From: Chloroflexota bacterium
Lineage (GTDB): Bacteria; Chloroflexota; Anaerolineae; UBA1429
NCBI GenBank assembly: GCA_012513725.1
Contig: JAAZBQ010000076.1
Coordinates: 1-12,213 of the forward strand
DNA length: 12,213 bases
Reading direction: 5' to 3'
The notes beneath the pieces were generated by a model that ran no database searches, was not told the DNA's origin, and was given only the letters and a program-made list of their open reading frames with translations. The translations under genes were made by a program, and so were the position numbers. How positions within the stretch are numbered: the stretch's first letter is position 1; each line of letters starts with the position of its first letter. Positions 1 to 6,090 of this stretch are shown in pieces.

Positions 1-74
1 TCGAAGTTGATACGCCCGGCGAGATCAAGCGCGTTCAGCGCCTGATGCCGTACATCGCCAAGCACAAAGGGTAG
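1..74 (+). CDS. rpmI: 50S ribosomal protein L35, C-terminal fragment (cut by window edge)
   Basis: The gene enters from the left edge in the frame starting at base 3 and ends at TAG 72-74. The 23 visible residues (E-V-D-T-P-G-E-I-K-R-V-Q-R-L-M-P-Y...) match the C-terminal end of L35, where a K-R-V-x-R-L-x-P-Y pattern is typical. L35 is a small basic protein of the large ribosomal subunit. The call is strengthened by rplT directly downstream, because infC-rpmI-rplT is a widely conserved operon; infC should lie just outside the window. The N-terminal part cannot be assessed. Confidence 0.85.
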   Translation, partial: EVDTPGEIKRVQRLMPYIAKHKG

Positions 75-82
75 CAGCGCCT

Positions 83-100
83 CGGCCTCCCCGGAGGCCG
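83..100 (+). promoter_or_regulatory. Intercistronic hairpin between rpmI and rplT
   Basis: CGGCCTCC (83-90) and GGAGGCCG (93-100) are perfect inverted repeats separated by CC, giving a short GC-rich stem-loop in the mRNA. No T-run follows, so it is not an intrinsic terminator. It sits about 28 bases before the rplT start and ends before the ribosome binding site. It may be an RNA-processing or translational-control element. L20 is known to autoregulate this operon in other bacteria, but no L20-binding mimicry can be shown here. Confidence 0.5.
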
Positions 101-128
101 GTTCACACGACGAGAAGAGGAGTGTAAG

Positions 129-485
129 GTGACCAGGATCAAAGCAAGCGTGGCCCACCGTGCGCGGCATAAAAAAGTGCTCAAGATCACCAAGGGCCAG
201 TATCATACCAAGCATCGGTTGTTCCGGCGCGCCAACGAGGCGATGCTCAAGTCGCTCTCGTACGCCACCCGCGACCGGCGCAACCGCAAGCGCGACATGC
301 GTCGCCTGTGGATTATCCGCATCAACGCCGCCGCTCGCGAGAACGGCCTGTCATACAGCCGGTTCATCGCCGGCCTGCGGCAGTCGGGTGTGGATATCAA
401 CCGCAAGATGCTGGCCGAGATGGCCGTGAGCGATCCCCAGGCCTTTGCCGGCCTGGCCCAGATGGCCGGCGAGGCCAGGGCGTAA
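129..485 (+). CDS. rplT: 50S ribosomal protein L20
   Basis: This is an rRNA-binding protein of the large subunit, needed early in 50S assembly. The 118-residue product has the usual length and the family hallmarks: the basic N-terminal A-R-H-K-K-V-L-K segment, the central Y-A-T-R-D-R-R-N-R-K-R-D-M-R-R-L-W-I-I-R-I-N-A-A-A-R block (about residues 45-70) and N-G-L-S-Y-S-R-F-I-A-G-L after it. The start is GTG at 129, preceded by the purine-rich GAAGAGGAG (114-122) at suitable spacing. Starting there gives the normal L20 N-terminus, with T-R-I-K in place of the common P-R-V-K. It follows rpmI by 54 bases and precedes an RNA methyltransferase by 7 bases, so all three are probably co-transcribed. 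Nothing looks broken. Confidence 0.97.
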   Translation: MTRIKASVAHRARHKKVLKITKGQYHTKHRLFRRANEAMLKSLSYATRDRRNRKRDMRRLWIIRINAAARENGLSYSRFIAGLRQSGVDINRKMLAEMAVSDPQAFAGLAQMAGEARA

Positions 486-492
486 GTAGGCG

Positions 493-1293
493 TTGGCGGT
501 CCTGGGGACCATTACCAGTACCAGCAACCCCCGCGCCAAGGACGTCCGCTCCCTGCACAAGAGGCGGGTTCGCTACCGCACCGAGCGCTACCTGATTGAG
601 GGCCAACGATTGGTGGCCCAGGCGCTCGCCCTGCGGAGCGAGCTCGCCTCGTCGTTCTTTACCGAGGAATTCGCCCGCTCGCCCCAGGGCGAGCCCCTCG
701 TCGCTGCCCTCGCCGAGGCGGAGGCGCCCGCCTACCAGGTGACGCCCCAGGTCCTCGCCCACATGAGCGATACGGAGACGCCCCAGGGCGTGCTGGCCGT
801 CGCGCGCATGCCCCCGCCCGACCTGGCGGCGGCCCGCGCCGCCGACCTCGTCGTGCTGCTGGATGAGGTCCGCGACCCGGGTAACCTGGGCACTATCCTG
901 CGGACCTGCGTGGCGACGGGCGTCGGGGCCGTGCTGCTCACGATGGGCTGCGTGGACGCCTACGCCCCCAAGGTGGTGCGCGCCGGGATGGGCGCCCACG
1001 CGGCGCTCCGGATCGTGCCCAACCTAGAGTGGGCGGCCATCGGCCACCTGGTGGACGGCATGCGCTGCGTTCTCGCCGACATCCACGGGGAACACACCCC
1101 GTGGGGGCTGGATTGGACCGCACCCACCGCCCTGATCGTCGGTTCGGAGGCCCACGGCCCCGGGCCCGAGGCGCAGGCGCTGGCCGAGGAGAGTGTGCGG
1201 CTGCCGATGGCCGAGGACGCCGAATCACTGAACGTGGCCGTGGCCACCGCCGTGTTGCTCTTTGAGGCGTATCGCCAGCGACACGCACTGTAG
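493..1293 (+). CDS. SpoU/TrmH-family RNA 2'-O-methyltransferase
   Basis: This is a 266-residue SPOUT-class enzyme expected to methylate a ribose 2'-OH in rRNA or tRNA using S-adenosylmethionine. All three SpoU motifs are present. Motif 1 is D-P-G-N-L-G-T-I-L-R-T (residues 128-138), with the conserved N131 and R137. Motif 2 is I-V-G-S-E-A-H-G (215-222). Motif 3 is L-P-M-A-E-D-A-E-S-L-N-V-A-V-A (237-251), which forms part of the knotted cofactor site. Residues of about 25-105 form the substrate-binding N-terminal domain typical of RlmB/TsnR-like proteins. The start is TTG at 493, because an in-frame TAG lies at 487-489; a recognisable ribosome binding site is weak, so translational coupling to rplT 7 bases upstream is likely. 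The exact target nucleotide cannot be told from sequence. A SpoU gene next to rplT is a common arrangement. Confidence 0.93.
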   Translation: MAVLGTITSTSNPRAKDVRSLHKRRVRYRTERYLIEGQRLVAQALALRSELASSFFTEEFARSPQGEPLVAALAEAEAPAYQVTPQVLAHMSDTETPQGVLAVARMPPPDLAAARAADLVVLLDEVRDPGNLGTILRTCVATGVGAVLLTMGCVDAYAPKVVRAGMGAHAALRIVPNLEWAAIGHLVDGMRCVLADIHGEHTPWGLDWTAPTALIVGSEAHGPGPEAQALAEESVRLPMAEDAESLNVAVATAVLLFEAYRQRHAL

Positions 1294-1323
1294 ACGCGCC
1301 CGTCGCGGGGAAAGGAAGGGTTC

Positions 1324-2502
1324 GTGACGCATCGCAGCAGAGGTCCGGGGTCCAGGCCGCGCCCAGGCGGCCCGAGGGATCGCCGCCCGAGCGGCGGGCC
1401 ACCGCACGAGCACTCCGCCCGGAAGCGCGGGCCGCGAGGATCCGCCGGCCCTCCGCCCGCCTACGAGGCGGAGACCCTCTTTGGCCTGGAGCCCTTTGCC
1501 GAGGACGAGTTGCGCCGGCGGCTCGGCCAGAGCGTGCGCCTCTTGGGGCGCCCGGCGCCCGGCCGGGTGGCCATGGCCTACGTCGGCGCCGACGCCCCCC
1601 TCGATGCGCTTCGCTCGGTGGTGGCCATCCACCGGGTGGAGACCTTTGCCGTGCCCCGGCCCAAGGCGCTCCTCGGCCACGAGCACCTGACGCGCCTGGC
1701 CGCGCTCCTGCAGGGGGTGATGGCCCGGCAGCCCCGCGGCGCCTTTGAGACCTTTCGGGTGAGCGCGGCGGGGGCCGATTCGCCGGTGTTCCAGCGCCTC
1801 AAGGCCGAGATCGCCCGGGCAACCGGCCTGACGCTGCACGAGGAGGAGGCGCAGCTGCAGATCGCCGTGCGGCCGGCCCCGGGAGGCAAGGGGTGGCAGG
1901 TGCTGGTGCGCCGGACTCCGCGCCCCCTTTCCGCTCGCGCCTGGCGGGTCTGCAACATGCCGGGGGCGCTGGACGCCACCATCGCCCACGTCATGGTGAC
2001 GCTGGCGCGGCCCCGGGCAGAGGAGCGCTTTCTGAACCTGGCCTGCGGGTCGGGAACCTTCCTGGTGGAGCGCCTGGCAGAGGGCCCGGCGCGCGCGGTC
2101 CTGGGCATCGACATCGATTCCCGGGCGCTCGATTGCGCCCGCGACAACCTGCAGGCGGCGGGCCGCCTGGCCGATGCGCACATGGTGCGGGCCGGCGCCG
2201 GCCGGGCGCCCCTGGGTGCCGGCCAATTCGACACGGTGGTGGCCGATCTCCCCTGGGCGCTCCTAGTGGGCACCCGGCGAGAGAACGAGGCGCTGTATCC
2301 GGCGCTCCTCGCCGAGGCGGCGCGGGTGGCGGTGCCGGGGGCTACGCTGGTGCTCATCACCGCCAGCCACCGGGTGTTCGAGGAGGCCCTGGCGCGGGGC
2401 GGGGGGCGTTGGGTGCCGGAGGCGACGTATCCCCTGCGGGTGCCCTGGGAGCGTGGCTACCTCGAGCCCCGCATCCACGTCCTACGCCGGGCGGAGGACT
2501 AG
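1324..2502 (+). CDS. THUMP-type class I RNA methyltransferase (putative guanine-N2 methyltransferase)
   Basis: The 392-residue product has three parts. Residues 1-46 are a low-complexity tail rich in R, P and G. From Y47 (A-E-T-L-F-G-L-E-P-F-A-E-D-E-L) to about 220 it resembles the ferredoxin-like/THUMP region of TrmN, Trm14 and RlmL-like enzymes. The C-terminal part is a Rossmann methyltransferase with the SAM-binding motif I N-L-A-C-G-S-G-T-F (238-246) and a catalytic motif IV D-L-P-W (308-311), in place of the N/D-P-P-Y of many N-methyltransferases. It probably makes m2G in tRNA or rRNA; the target is not known. The start is GTG at 1324 behind a GGGGAAAGGAAGGG stretch (1307-1320). It lies 30 bases after the SpoU gene, probably in the same transcript. 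Its stop overlaps the convergent pncC stop. Confidence 0.85.
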   Translation: MTHRSRGPGSRPRPGGPRDRRPSGGPPHEHSARKRGPRGSAGPPPAYEAETLFGLEPFAEDELRRRLGQSVRLLGRPAPGRVAMAYVGADAPLDALRSVVAIHRVETFAVPRPKALLGHEHLTRLAALLQGVMARQPRGAFETFRVSAAGADSPVFQRLKAEIARATGLTLHEEEAQLQIAVRPAPGGKGWQVLVRRTPRPLSARAWRVCNMPGALDATIAHVMVTLARPRAEERFLNLACGSGTFLVERLAEGPARAVLGIDIDSRALDCARDNLQAAGRLADAHMVRAGAGRAPLGAGQFDTVVADLPWALLVGTRRENEALYPALLAEAARVAVPGATLVLITASHRVFEEALARGGGRWVPEATYPLRVPWERGYLEPRIHVLRRAED

Positions 2503-3008
2503 GGCGCAGCGTTCTGCGGATCTCCGGTGAGGATATCGCGCAAGAGGGCCAGGGCGGCCCGCGCCGACAGGATCTTGTTCGCCAGGCGATCCTCCCCCCA
2601 GCGGTAGCGCACCGCGCCCTCGCCCAGGGGGGTGGCATAGCCGATGTAGACGGTGCCCACCGGCTTCTCCGGGGTGCCGCCGGTGGGCCCGGCGACGCCG
2701 GTGATGGAGATGCCGGCCTCGGCCCCCACCACGCGTCGAGCGCCCCGGGCCATCGCCACGGCCACCGGGGCGCTCACGGCGCCGTGGGTCAACAGATCCT
2801 CCTCCGGCACCCCCAGCACGTCGCGTTTCACCTCGTTGGCGTACGCCACGACGCCCCCCAGAAAAAAGGCGCTGGAGCCCGCGACGTTCGTGACGGCGTG
2901 GCCCACGAGGCCCCCGGTGCACGATTCCCCCAGCCCCAACCGCCAGCCGCGCGCCACGAGCAGCGCGCCGACCTCTTCTGCCAGGACGTTCAGTTCGTCC
3001 ATCGTCAA
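2499..3008 (-). CDS. pncC: CinA C-terminal-type nicotinamide-nucleotide amidase (PncC family)
   Basis: This stand-alone CinA-C domain protein of about 169 residues is the usual size for PncC, which deamidates nicotinamide mononucleotide to nicotinate mononucleotide in pyridine-nucleotide recycling. Visible hallmarks are G-E-S-C-T-G-G (residues 27-33, with the catalytic-site serine S29), A-Y-A-N-E-V-K-R-D-V-L-G-V (55-67, with Y56 and K61) and S-I-T-G-V-A-G-P-T-G-G (101-111). The first possible start is TTG at 3008, six bases from a GGATGGA stretch. An ATG two codons later (3002) is the alternative and changes almost nothing. It lies 59 bases downstream of the peptidase on the same strand and may be read from that promoter. 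There is no N-terminal molybdopterin-binding CinA domain. Its stop CTA (2499-2501, + strand) overlaps the facing methyltransferase stop. Confidence 0.92.
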   Translation of the reverse strand: MTMDELNVLAEEVGALLVARGWRLGLGESCTGGLVGHAVTNVAGSSAFFLGGVVAYANEVKRDVLGVPEEDLLTHGAVSAPVAVAMARGARRVVGAEAGISITGVAGPTGGTPEKPVGTVYIGYATPLGEGAVRYRWGEDRLANKILSARAALALLRDILTGDPQNAAP

Positions 3009-3067
3009 CGCCGGTCCATCCCTACATCGTATGGTCGGTGCAGCGTATCGGTCGCCTGTCCCGTGAC

Positions 3068-5602
3068 CTACTGGACGGTCACCTGCGCGTACACCTGCTG
3101 TTTGTTGCCATCCAGGTCCTCGGCGATCAGGCCGACGACATAGTCGCCGACGGCGGCGTCCAGTTCCTGCCAGGTGAACATCTGCTCACCAAAGGTCAGC
3201 GTGTCGCCCTCCTCGACGGCCTGGTTCACCACGCGGCCCTGCTCGTCGAGGTCCATCCAGCGCTCGAGCACCGTAAAGCGGTCGCCGGTCTCCGGATGGA
3301 TCTCCCACGGTGCGCTGGCCGAGGGATCTCCGTTGAACCCGAAGACCTGGCGGAGCGCGCCATCGCGAAAGTGCAGCCGCGCGTAGCGCTGCTCGCCGTC
3401 GGTGTAGGTGTAGATGCCGTCCACGGTGTACACCGCGTCCTCGGGCGCCGCGCCGTAGGACTCGGGATTCAGCAGGGCCGGCACGGCGTCGACGCCGTCA
3501 CTGATGTAAAAGGCCAGTGGCTCCCACTCGACCTCCAGCGTGAACTCGTCGGGCCACACGGGGTAGAACACGCCGTTTACCTCGCGGGTGTCCTCGCTCT
3601 CCAGATAGTCCATGTCCAGCACGTTCAGCGAGTTGGCGTTGGGGTCATAGAATCCGGTGAAGAGCAGGATGTGGCCGAGATTGCGGGCCGTGATGTCGGT
3701 GCTCAAGAGGATCGGCGACCCAGGGGCCGCGACGGTACCCGAGAGCTCCAGGGCCGCCATCTGGATGTCGCCCTGGCCCGGGGCGGAGACCGCTGCGCCG
3801 GATGGGGGTGCTACGGGCTCCCGCGCGCCGGGGTCAAACTCCTGGCCGGTATAGTGGTAGGCAAGATAGTCGTCCCACAGCGAGACGTTGGCAAAGCGTC
3901 CGGCGATCACATTGTACGAGGCGGGGCCGGCAGCAGGCGCCCGGTACAGCTGAGAGTTTGGAAAGTAGATGGCGATCCCGGTGGAGCCCGGCTTGCCCTC
4001 CCCGTGGATTTCGGCGACGACGGCCGACTGCACGGCGGCCAACACTGCGTCCGCCGCCTGGCTGACCTCGGGGCCGGCGTTGTCCTGCTGCAAGAGATGG
4101 GCCAGGTGCCCGAGGTCGATGTACGCTGGCGGCACCTGTCGGCCAAAGATGTTCGTGTATGATTGGGAATAGTTGCGAGCCTGGGCCACGCCCCGCTGAT
4201 CTGCCTCCTGCAGGACGGCGGCCAGGTCGTTCACCCGGTCCACCACCGCGTTCACCGCGTCGAGGTCCACGGCGCTCAGCGTGATATCGCGCCCCATCTG
4301 AGTGGCCACCTGCTCGCTCGAGGGCACGCCCCCGAACAGGCTGCCCATGGGCGCTCCCCGGCCGAGCAGGTCGGCGCGCGCCGCGTCGTCGACGATGCGC
4401 TGGTCGTCGACAATGTAGGTGTCCACGATGTGCCGGCCTAGGTCGGCGCCGCTCATTCCCGGGTCGTCGACCAGGGCGCCCAAAAAGCCAGCATAGGCCC
4501 AACCCAGGGCCGGTTCCGTCTCCTCCGAGGCCACCGCATAGCGCGCGTGGGGCGCCAGCATCGCGTACACCTCGAGCTGCGCCATCAGGCAGGCATCCAT
4601 GCCGATGAGCTCGAACCGGTCGATGCCCGTCTGGTTCCGGATCGTCTCGAGCGCCTCGTCCAGTTCGTCCAGGTACATCTGGTTGCCCAGCGCCGAGGCG
4701 AGCGGCGTGTCGCTGCGGCCCTGGACGGGGGGCGCTGGGTCGCTCCAGCCCCCGGGCCAGCCCATGCCGTGGTCCGACATGATGAGCACCAGTCTGTCCG
4801 CCGGGTAGGTGGTGGTGGCCCAGGTGACGAAATCGACCAGGGTGTTGCCGTCGGCCATGTTCTGCTCGCCGATCTCGTCGACGAGCTGGGATCCCACCCG
4901 GTTCAGGTCGTCATCCCGGGTGACATAATAGCGGCGGGTGTCCGTCCAGTTGCCGTCATCGGCATACCCGCCGTCGTAGCGGTCAATTTGGGCCACGATG
5001 TGCACGCGGTCGGTAGAGCCGACGCGCTCCGCCTCATTCAGGTCGACGTAGATGTCCTTCTCCAGGATCTTGTCGTCGGCGTCCTGGTAGAGCATGACGA
5101 GCCACGTCTGGTCCTCGGCGCCGGCCGGCGCCAGGGCGGGGTCGCGGGTGGGAAGCGGCTCCCGGGTGGGCAGGGGCGCCGAGGTAGCGGCCGGCGCGGT
5201 GGGGGCGAACCCCAGGCTACCGTCCGGGGCCGAGGAGCCATCGCCACCGCCGCCCCCGCCTGAGAGCATGGGGCGCAGGACCACAAAGTACAGGAGCGCC
5301 AGGCCCGCGAGGAGCAGCAGGCCGCGACCCTTGAGCAGCGAGGGCAAGCAACCGGCCAGGCCTCCGAGCCCACCGAGCCCCGCGGCGGGCCGGGCCGTGG
5401 AGGGCGCTGGGCGCGGCCCCTGCGACGGGGGAGCGCCCTGTGGGGGGACGTCGGCGCGCTGGCCGGGCCGCTCGTCGCGCCGCGGGGCCTCGGCGCGCTC
5501 CCGTCGCCCGGCGGGCTGGGAGCCGCTCGGCCGCCGGCGGCCGGCGCGAACTGTCTTTCTTTCAGGCTCGTCCGAGTCGGGGGGAGGGTTGGAGGTCGCC
5601 AT
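3068..5602 (-). CDS. Membrane-anchored clostripain-family (C11) cysteine peptidase
   Basis: The 844-residue product begins with about 90 residues rich in R, P and G, then one hydrophobic segment (about 94-109) and a G6 linker. This predicts a type II membrane protein with the catalytic part outside. The C11 peptidase domain starts near Q165 (T-W-L-V-M-L-Y-Q-D-A-D) and carries the catalytic His in S-D-H-G-M-G-W (H278) and the catalytic Cys in G-M-D-A-C-L-M-A-Q (C338). The family's I-Y-F-P stretch follows near 540-546. The last 250 or so residues form an unrecognised, probably beta-rich, domain. C11 enzymes usually cleave after Arg or Lys and mature by self-cleavage; the linker has the tandem hexapeptide L-P-T-R-E-P/L-P-T-R-D-P (144-155). 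ATG at 5602 follows a perfect GGAGGTGA (5606-5613). It diverges from a family-5 importer, suggesting peptide scavenging. Confidence 0.93.
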   Translation of the reverse strand: MATSNPPPDSDEPERKTVRAGRRRPSGSQPAGRRERAEAPRRDERPGQRADVPPQGAPPSQGPRPAPSTARPAAGLGGLGGLAGCLPSLLKGRGLLLLAGLALLYFVVLRPMLSGGGGGGDGSSAPDGSLGFAPTAPAATSAPLPTREPLPTRDPALAPAGAEDQTWLVMLYQDADDKILEKDIYVDLNEAERVGSTDRVHIVAQIDRYDGGYADDGNWTDTRRYYVTRDDDLNRVGSQLVDEIGEQNMADGNTLVDFVTWATTTYPADRLVLIMSDHGMGWPGGWSDPAPPVQGRSDTPLASALGNQMYLDELDEALETIRNQTGIDRFELIGMDACLMAQLEVYAMLAPHARYAVASEETEPALGWAYAGFLGALVDDPGMSGADLGRHIVDTYIVDDQRIVDDAARADLLGRGAPMGSLFGGVPSSEQVATQMGRDITLSAVDLDAVNAVVDRVNDLAAVLQEADQRGVAQARNYSQSYTNIFGRQVPPAYIDLGHLAHLLQQDNAGPEVSQAADAVLAAVQSAVVAEIHGEGKPGSTGIAIYFPNSQLYRAPAAGPASYNVIAGRFANVSLWDDYLAYHYTGQEFDPGAREPVAPPSGAAVSAPGQGDIQMAALELSGTVAAPGSPILLSTDITARNLGHILLFTGFYDPNANSLNVLDMDYLESEDTREVNGVFYPVWPDEFTLEVEWEPLAFYISDGVDAVPALLNPESYGAAPEDAVYTVDGIYTYTDGEQRYARLHFRDGALRQVFGFNGDPSASAPWEIHPETGDRFTVLERWMDLDEQGRVVNQAVEEGDTLTFGEQMFTWQELDAAVGDYVVGLIAEDLDGNKQQVYAQVTVQ

Positions 5603-5616
5603 GTATCACCTCCTGG

Positions 5617-5631
5617 TGCAGTACATCTGCA
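5617..5631. repeat. Inverted repeat in the peptidase leader
   Basis: TGCAG (5617-5621) and CTGCA (5627-5631) flank TACAT. The repeat lies between the predicted transcription start (near 5640) and the Shine-Dalgarno sequence of the leftward peptidase gene. It could be a repressor site or a small 5' mRNA hairpin. Five-base arms are short, so chance is possible. Confidence 0.3.
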
Positions 5632-5646
5632 TGATCTAGTAGCCGC

Positions 5647-5675
5647 AGCATACCGAGGGGTGGGAGGGATGTCAA
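5647..5675 (-). promoter_or_regulatory. Sigma-70-type promoter for the peptidase (-pncC) unit
   Basis: Read on the minus strand, a perfect -35 TTGACA (5670-5675) and a -10 TATGCT (5647-5652) are separated by exactly 17 bases. Transcription should start near 5640, leaving a leader of about 38 nt that carries the GGAGGTGA ribosome binding site. Match and placement are both very good. Confidence 0.8.
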
Positions 5676-5716
5676 CGGGTACGTGAGTCGACGGCGACCC
5701 TCGACGAGCGCCTGCG

Positions 5717-5797
5717 AGGATCCATCCTGTGCATCCTGTCCTCTCCTCGGTTTCTTGCGCCATGGGTGGCGCCGAGGCGACATGGGCTACGCAGGAT
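5717..5797. repeat. Cluster of ATCCTG/CAGGAT and CATGGG repeats between divergent promoters
   Basis: The 143 bases between the two -35 boxes contain no convincing gene. They hold AGGAT-CC-ATCCT (5717-5728), a direct repeat CATCCTGT (5723-5730 and 5732-5739), a CAGGAT in the opposite sense (5792-5797), and two CATGGG copies exactly 20 bases apart (5761-5766 and 5781-5786). The last spacing equals about two helical turns and lies 30-60 bases upstream of the importer -35 box, where an activator could bind. The regulator is unknown. Confidence 0.35.
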
Positions 5798-5818
5798 AGG
5801 AGTGGCAACAAACACTGC

Positions 5819-5847
5819 TTGACGCCGACATGCGGATTCGCTACACT
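5819..5847 (+). promoter_or_regulatory. Sigma-70-type promoter for the ABC importer operon
   Basis: A -35 TTGACG (5819-5824) and a -10 TACACT (5842-5847) are separated by exactly 17 bases. The start of transcription should be near 5854. That leaves an untranslated leader of about 237 nt before the binding-protein ATG at 6091, long enough for cis-acting RNA control. Confidence 0.7.
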
Positions 5848-5853
5848 TGCATC

Positions 5854-6090
5854 TGTAGGGACCGCCTGGTCCCTGTGCCTCTGCCACGGCCGACAATCCT
5901 CGCCGTGCGTGGTGGCCCCCGCGTCCCCTCAGTTAGTGGATAGCCGCCTCCCTGTGATGTTGTGCCGGTCGGTGGCATCGCCGCGATGCGTGCGGCGAGA
6001 CGAACGCGTGCGAAAGGGGGTGGTACTCCCGTACCCTGTCGCGTGATCGTGACGCTGTTTGTGATGATCACAGGAGCAAGGAGGCTTAGG
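5854..6090 (+). promoter_or_regulatory. Long structured 5' leader of the importer operon, candidate riboregulator
   Basis: No convincing coding sequence lies here, but several perfect inverted repeats do: AGGGACC/GGTCCCT (5857-5863, 5868-5874), CACGGC/GCCGTG (5885-5890, 5902-5907), GCATCG/CGATGC (5975-5980, 5984-5989) and GGTAC/GTACC (6022-6026, 6031-6035). An 8-bp long-range pairing, CCTGTGAT (5951-5958) with ATCACAGG (6067-6074), would enclose the last two hairpins in a multi-branch structure. That structure ends three bases before the Shine-Dalgarno AAGGAGG (6078-6084). This resembles a riboswitch-like layout, but no known class is recognised. The sequence GGGTGGTAC (6018-6026) recalls the T-box antiterminator, but the rest of that motif is absent. 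Confidence 0.45.
6060..6072. repeat. Palindrome TGTGAT-G-ATCACA, possible operator
   Basis: This is a perfect 13-base palindrome with a single central base, 19 bases before the binding-protein start. As RNA it cannot fold on itself because the loop is too short. As DNA it has the look of a small repressor site (GntR-like in style). Its right arm is also one side of the proposed long-range leader helix, so the two readings compete. Confidence 0.4.

Noticed and set aside
5956..6046. Possible T-box or leader peptide: GGGTGGTAC at 6018-6026 and a 29-codon frame from ATG 5957
   Set aside because: The full T-box consensus, stem I features and a terminator are missing. The small frame has no ribosome binding site and no run of regulatory codons.
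5962..6090. In-frame upstream extension of the binding lipoprotein from GTG 5962
   Set aside because: It would place 43 residues before the lipoprotein signal peptide. ATG 6091 has a good AAGGAGG and gives a textbook lipobox at C22.
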